Assembly: GCF_000003605.2 (NCBI RefSeq)
Contig: NW_003139318.1
Location: 381,048 to 423,498, forward strand
Direction: 5' to 3'
DNA length: 42,451 nucleotides
Origin: Saccoglossus kowalevskii
Lineage: Eukaryota; Hemichordata; Enteropneusta; Harrimaniidae
How positions within the stretch are numbered: position 1 is the first letter of the stretch; the number at the start of each line of letters is the position of its first letter. The translations under genes were made by a program, and so were the position numbers. Below are positions 36,699-42,451 of this stretch, in pieces. The notes beneath the pieces were generated by a model. It was not told the DNA's origin. It searched no databases and was given only the letters and a program-made list of their open reading frames with translations.

Positions 36699-36990
36699 TT
36701 TCATACTGTGGTGAGAAAAACATACAATAAGTAAATTTGTCATGCACAACGAACACAGTCACATACTCATCTTCAGATGCGCTATGGTAATAGAACTCAT
36801 GGAGTGAGGTGGACACTTCTAGAACCAGATGTGGTGATTTGTCACCGATTTCTATCCATACAACATACACAATCATACAACTAGTTTGACAATAACCGTG
36901 AACATGTCGTACACAGTGGTCGCCCAGAAGGTCAACTTTGGTCAACAAACTAATCATGCGAGATTCACAATAGCAATATACAATACAAGT
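36699..36990 (-). promoter_or_regulatory. Promoter-proximal/5' UTR block of copy D
   Basis: On the - strand it shares the GAAATCGGTGACAAATC region, AGTGTCCACCTCACTCCATGA and ACCATAGCGCATCTGAAGATGA (36790-36769) with B and C. It ends in CACCACAGTATGAAA before the ATG, again a possible 3' splice site for a 5' UTR intron. Confidence 0.5.
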
Positions 36991-37611
36991 TATCTTGTAA
37001 GACTTTTACATTTTCATCTTGTTGAAAACCAGTGGCCTGAGTGCTTTGAAGTTTATTATATGAGTACCCTAGGTGGCTTTCCTCCATATTTGTTCATTTC
37101 TCCAATTTTATTATTTTGATTAATATTTTGTGTAATTTTAGGTCGAATGGATATGTTTGACTCCTTCTCTAATGCCACTACTTAATTTGTTCATTTCGTT
37201 ATGAATTTTCTTGTTTAGTCTGTCGATGAAAAATAAAACTAGATATATTACCAGCACAGACAATTATCTCCCGATTATGATAACATATATTGCTCAAAAA
37301 GTGTGATAAGTTTTTTGAAACAACAGAAAACCAGTTTGATTAAAAAAAATATACACTCCACAGATCTCTGCGTTCTACTCTTAAAATAAATCATTCGTCA
37401 GTGTTAGTCTTGATAGCATTCTATATATGTGTTTTCGTGATTGAACGTAAAGTTCCAGTGTATTATTATAATAACAAGCCATGCATGGTCCAGTCCTCGT
37501 TAGTTATCAAAAACAAGATATATAGTTTTGTTTATAGCAATATAGTTAAAACATAAGCATGTCAAAGATATGGATCGGGAAGTTAATGCTTGATTATAAT
37601 GACTTTTTAAA

Positions 37612-38110
37612 TTAAAATGATTGACATTCAGTCATCTTGTATCTGATCGCCAAACGAGTATTTTTCCATATTGAGAGATATTGCCTTGGAACAGCAATAA
37701 TTAATACATTAATAATTTTTAATACATCTGTATATCCATAACATGATGTATAATGAATATATACAATTTGAACATGATCAGCCAAAGCATGGCAGAGATA
37801 TGACACAATAACCGCATTCATTAAAAGAAAATGGCCGTCAGTCGGCCATTTCAAATCCGATCTGAAAGACAAAATGACATGCATCAAGATGCCATAATAT
37901 ACAATTTATGTACCAAATTTGAACAAAGTCCGTCCAAAAACGATCGGGATCCGGTTTCGGAATGCCAGAAATGCTTGATTTTGATGATTTGTCAACACAA
38001 AAATGACCGCCATTCGGCTATCTTGATGCAGATAGTTAAATAATTTGATGGTCATATGAATGATATTATGTATGAAGTATGTGTAAAGTTTGAATGTAAT
38101 GGTCCAGGCA
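37612..38110. repeat. Three degenerate ~200-bp tandem units with a hairpin head
   Basis: Units start near 37617, 37831 and 38002. Each opens with a short palindrome; the best is ATGGCCG-TCAGT-CGGCCAT at 37831-37849. Each has a later segment of the type ATACAATTTGAACATGATC / CAAATTTGAACAAAGTC / AAAGTTTGAATGTAATGGTC. They lie in the spacer between the D promoter and block U; no such repeat is seen in the B or C spacers. Confidence 0.55.
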
Positions 38111-38249
38111 TGTCTAAGATAAAGATCCAGACGCACGCACACACGCAAGCTGATCTTACCAACATATATTTATTATATCGACACCACGCAGTCGTTTTTT
38201 TTTTTGCACAATAACTCCATATATACACTTATCTGCGGTTCGTGCACTT

Positions 38250-39531
38250 AAGCAAGTGATCCTACTTATATTTAGTGGTTTATTTATATTTAGGGGACAG
38301 TTTTGATTGGCCACTTTTTAATATCTGTAACCAAATACACAATTGAATACAATGCATTTATATATTTGACCTAGTAACAGAATCTAGGTCACTGAGACCA
38401 GTCACTAGTGTGTGCTTTGCTGCCAGTTTATTTTTCTTTGACTATTATATTTACTATTATTAAACACGCCAAGTCTGACTGAGCTGTATCTGTTTTTCGG
38501 GCCTGTATCCACAGACGAAACTTGGGCAAAGATATAACAGCCAAGTCGAAAGAGAAAAGACAGCCCTAATTGTTATTTGGGAGGAGTCATTGTTTGCCCC
38601 TTCGCATATATATGTCTCACATAGCATAGTTTTGGCCACCATTGTTTATATAAAATACTCGGAACACTGCCGACTGCGAGTTAACTAGCTTGTCAACTCA
38701 TGGCGAAGCCTCTCCTCACACGTTTGCATGGATCTTCACTCTATGGTGCTGGTTCACAAATTCCAACGCCAGGTACTTACTTACCTCAGACTACGTGTAC
38801 ATATCGTGATTAAACGGTTGTTTCAAGAATCGCACGGAACTGTGCACACTCCGTAGTAATCACCAATGTGAAAGGTGATCTTGGTTACTGGTTACTGTTT
38901 TTGTTTGACCTTATTGTGGGCGCCCTCAGCCGTCCAATTATAACAGATGTTACTTTTCTCACTCTTTGATGCTGGAATTCCTGCTATTTTCAGATACTAA
39001 TTACTTATATGGAATCAATTGAAATACAAAATAATCCTTCGTCAAACTAATACAACTGGAGTACAATGGGATTTGATATACAGAATCCATACACAATGTG
39101 TGGTAAATGACGGCCAAACGAGTTCAGAAAAGAACGCACATGGGATTCGTGACTTATTATTGCTAGCGTGTTTGCATTTTGTTACGACATTTTATATTAA
39201 TTAATTTTATAAAATCTGTCTAACTATTGAGTTTTAAATAAATTAAACTATAGTGGGATATTTAAAGTCTGCCAACTTTAGTTTTATCACTGGATGTTTA
39301 ATGGAAGATAAAATGTCTGCACCGATGTATACGTTTATGGTATTCCACGAAAGTGAATAACAGTTGAGTGTGTAGGAAACAGCATATATACTTTATTTGA
39401 AATCTAAAAGTGCGGATTCCATCACCCATTTTGTTCATATTCGAAATAAGTTTATTTAAGTGCGCCATCATGTGCTTACTGGGAGAAACTGTTCATAAAT
39501 AACATTTGATTGATTGATTGATTGATTGATT
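38250..39531 (+). repeat. Duplicated upstream block U, copy near gene D
   Basis: Homologous to 24181-26144 without its 627-bp insert. It has the TATA-like TATATAAAA at 38647-38655, the 37-codon frame at 38700-38813, and the donor-like CCAG/GTACTTAC. It ends in (TTGA)n at 39507-39531, then (TTTA)n. Divergent from gene D. Confidence 0.75.
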
Positions 39532-39534
39532 TGT

Positions 39535-39625
<91 letters not shown>

Positions 39626-39653
39626 TTTGTTTATTTATTTATTTATTTATTTA
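39507..39653. repeat. (TTGA)n then (TTTA)n microsatellite
   Basis: About six TTGA units followed by about 30 TTTA units with one TTTG interruption, at the right edge of block U near gene D. Confidence 0.95.
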
Positions 39654-39659
39654 GGAGAT

Positions 39660-41350
39660 TGGTTGATGGCTTGAAATATTCAATTGGGACTATTATTTGC
39701 TTACTTGTTTTCATTCTAATTGTGACTAAATGACTACAAAAAGATCAAGGAAAGTATATATTTTTGGAATCGCCAGACTTCAAGCTTTTCAAAAGTGTGT
39801 TTTTCATGCCCGTATCTGCATTCTACGATGCGTGAGTAACGCAAAGGTAAAAAATTACTTTTTCTGTAAAATAATTACGCATTTCTGCTGGTGATAAGAA
39901 GTTTGTTTTCACTTTTCCTAGTTGTTCAATAGTCTGGTAAATTGATTGTGTCTTGTCAGGTTTATTCAAGCAATGCGTTTTAAAAAGTAGTGTGCTGAAA
40001 ATAATCCACGAAATAGTTTGTCTGGACACATTCAAGTTCCTCTCATTGTCACCTTAAAGCTGTGAAAATTTGGTGTTAATCCGACCACAATAAGTATACG
40101 TTATTTTTTGTTAAAGACCTTGTATTTTGAAAAAAATAAACTCCTAGAAAACGTCCATGAAGTCACAGCAAAGATTTTCAAGCTTGTTTATCGGCACAAT
40201 CGATTTGTTTCCACTGCAAGGTCTGTTTTAACATGTGTAGGGGCATCCAAATGTGTAAGGCTATTGGAAACCCAAAAAAATAACGAAATGGGATAGCTAC
40301 AATTCGATAAAACCGGCAGATAAGAACACCAAAATCAATGATTTTTTTCAGTGGCTGTGTGACCTTGTGTCTGACACATTCATATGCAAATGACTAATAT
40401 GTGAAACAAACAGGGGTGAAGACAAACCACTCAAGTGTTTGGAAACACTCATTGTGTGTCAGAAAGCTACTGATAACACATCCTAAGATTGCTTTGTCTT
40501 GAGTTTATCTTTGAAACTCATAGGCACACAGATTAAACCTGTGTTGTTGATTTTGGAAAACACTACTGAGGCTGCCTTGCTTCCCTTCAGAAAATCAACA
40601 TTGCAACCAACTTACATGACATTCTATGTTATGTTGACTTTATCATATGAAAGTTTATAGTGCATTTCATCAATTAATAAATAAATGTAAAAATCGTAAT
40701 TTTCAACACAAATAATAGTCTCGCCACCTTAATATTGTTGTATATGTCATTGTCGCACTGGTAAAATATAATTGATTAAAATGCATACGGGTTGGGTTAT
40801 CTGATACATGTGAAATGTTTAATATTGTGATTGGTTCAATGGCAGTATGCATTATGAATTGGGTTCCAAGAAACTCTGGGTTCGATGCCATAGATGATTT
40901 TGAGGAAACATTATACACTCAAATAAAATATTGTGCCTGAAATACAAATCTGTCAAGGAGCTGTGTGAAGCAACTGTCACATAAAAACAGGTTTTGGTTT
41001 TCATCTGTCATAGTCTCTACAAAATGAGGAAGTAACGGCTTACTTTCAACAACCTTAAAGTATTTTATTTATTTATTGCGTAACAGTCAAATGACAAAAT
41101 TGAAAATCTGGTATGAGGGAAAGTTCTGTCGTAATCCTCTAATCGTTACGACAAAGATGGTGTTACTGATTACGTGTACTGAGCACAGGTACGGGACACG
41201 GGCCGACAATTTCACGCCCCTCCCGGACTGGTGACCTTCTTCCAAACCCCAAATGCCGCGAGCAACTGTGAACTATGTAATCTGTGTGCTATTGCGTGTG
41301 AAGCCATAAGATTTGTAATCCAATTATATTGGCTCACTGCCGTTTCAACT
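39660..41350. other. Intergenic, no gene seen
   Basis: AT-rich. The small frame 40108-40296 (+) has no recognised motif. No paralogous match within the window. Confidence 0.4.
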
Positions 41351-41367
41351 GTTTCTGATTGTGACCA

Positions 41368-41465
41368 GGGGCGTCGATCATGGGGGGATAGGGGGACACG
41401 TCCCCCCACTTTCTGAAGGGTGGGGGACACAATATCAAATGTCCCCCCCACTTTCGAGACCTACC
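41368..41465. repeat. G/C-tract interspersed repeat-like sequence
   Basis: GGGGCGTCGATCATGGGGGG is followed by GGGGGACACGTCCCCCCACT, GGGTGGGGGACAC and GTCCCCCCCACTTTCGAGAC. The repeated GTCCCCCCACTTT words and the GGGGGACACGTCCCCC palindrome stand out against the AT-rich surroundings. I have seen this style of element in marine invertebrate genomes, but the class is uncertain. Confidence 0.45.
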
Positions 41466-41821
41466 CAAGTATCAATATTAGGCTTATATCATATAGCATA
41501 TAGCCTTTGTGTAAGGCCTTTGGTTCTGTGTACATGTACTGTACTCTTAATGATCAAGAATGAAAATCCCCAGGTGAAAATCTCTTGATTAACAATAGGC
41601 CTATTAAAGTCTTCCTTTACGATAATGGTAGTTTCTTCCCAGCATCGCACGATGGTTTGCAAAACTTTCCTGCACTTCATCAGATAAAAATAACCCGCAT
41701 CCCGCAATATTACTGCTAGTCTCTCCTCAGTCTTTAAAGAGTGTAATGCGGGAGTCGCAAGACCGAGTAGCCGAATTGTAGCAAGTTATGGATACGAGCT
41801 GTCTACGTTAAACCCGCGAAA

Positions 41822-41856
41822 GGTAAATTCAGTCACCCGTGCAATCTGAATTTACC
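41822..41856. repeat. Perfect 11-bp stem hairpin
   Basis: GGTAAATTCAG (41822-41832) pairs with CTGAATTTACC (41846-41856) around a 13-base loop. It lies 100 bp before a larger foldback. Confidence 0.6.
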
Positions 41857-41956
41857 CGGGAATTTACACAAGCCTTTAATTATATCTACCTACGTTGACA
41901 AATCACAGTAAGTATATAACTTCAATTCAGTACTTTCTGCTAACGTAAAATAGGCG

Positions 41957-42183
41957 TTTTTGTGTATGGAAAATTCCCTTGCATACGAACACCTAATTAC
42001 ACGAAGAACATATAACACTTTCATGGGGTATTTGAAACCAAAAATTGTCATTTCAACTCAGTAGCCAATCAGCAACTGCCTTACAGTTGGATGAAATTTC
42101 GGTTTCAAATACCCCGGGAAAGTGTTCTATGTTTTTCGTGTAATTAGGTGTTCGTGTGCAAAGGATTTATCCACACGAAAACT
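41957..42183. mobile_element. Foldback/MITE-like element with ~75-bp arms
   Basis: The left arm (about 41957-42037) and right arm (about 42103-42183) are complementary with scattered mismatches. The best part is CGAACACCTAATTACACGAA on both, then ...AACACTTTC..GGGGTATTTGAAACC. The middle of about 65 bp is unique. No coding sequence is present and no target-site duplication could be fixed by eye. Confidence 0.7.
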
Positions 42184-42451
42184 ATGAATTTGGTAGAATT
42201 TTGTTAGCGGTTGGCTTAATATAACCCCAACGTATTTTTTCCCATATTTGTAGGAATCTCAAAACGCGTTTCACAACTTGTCTCTTATTTAGTTTTATGT
42301 AGTATGTACCCATGTCATATCATATTTATTTTACACTTCCGTGTGCGCCAGCTGACTGTGGCCTGAATTGAGTTCGTTCTGAGGTAAATACATTATATTA
42401 GGCTGAGCCGAAAAAGCTATAGGTCAAAACTCTAACTAGCTCCATTTGGGG

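Noticed and set aside
36427-36957. Frames opposite or offset to exon 1 of copy D
   Set aside because: Shadows of the transporter exon; the same shadows occur at 2957-3217, 10494-10793 and 23132-23338.
40108-40296. 62-codon frame on the + strand
   Set aside because: No motif, no second copy, and sits in otherwise empty AT-rich sequence.

Overview
This is an AT-rich piece of an invertebrate animal nuclear genome. Its genes are split by short GT-AG introns. The mixture of old mobile elements (DIRS-type, Penelope-like, LINE, Crypton, inverted-repeat elements) is typical of marine invertebrates such as molluscs, brachiopods or invertebrate deuterostomes. I cannot name the species. There is one assembly gap of 386 N (29700-30085).

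The core of the window is a cluster of four intact paralogous genes for SLC16/monocarboxylate-transporter-like membrane proteins. Two lie on the + strand (copy A 2997-6188, copy B 10513-13717) and two on the - strand (copy C 20084-23448, copy D 32834-36698), so the layout is A> B> <C <D. Each has four coding exons of 223, 144, 780 and 152 (A, B) or 143 (C, D) nt, with all junctions in phase 1. The predicted proteins are 432, 432, 429 and 429 aa. They carry the SLC16 signature PDGGWGW in TM1 and a YFDK(H/Y)FATATG-type second motif. The short promoter-proximal region is shared by all four; the longer upstream flank is shared by B, C and D. About 1-2.5 kb upstream of B, C and D (not A) lies a second duplicated block that ends in a (TTTA)n array and carries a TATA-like box and a splice-donor-like site pointing away from the transporter gene.

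The paralogues are mosaics. In exon 3 and the start of intron 3, A resembles C and B resembles D. In the end of intron 3, exon 4 and the 3' flank, A resembles B and C resembles D. This points to gene conversion or unequal exchange with a switch inside intron 3.

The rest is intergenic or intronic sequence with decayed elements. A DIRS-type gag/RT relic abuts the A promoter (about 2040-2860). A Penelope-like RT relic sits in A intron 3 (4858-5512). A LINE relic lies between B and C (17384-18600). A Crypton-type tyrosine recombinase relic lies between C and D (29020-29653). A ubiquitin-specific-protease-like fragment sits in D intron 3 (about 34217-34382). Two insertions into the C copy can be dated against empty sites in sister copies: a short element with perfect 52-bp inverted repeats (20382-20686) and a 627-bp insertion (25328-25954). 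Micro- and minisatellites and foldback structures fill much of the remainder. No tRNA, rRNA or CRISPR was seen.
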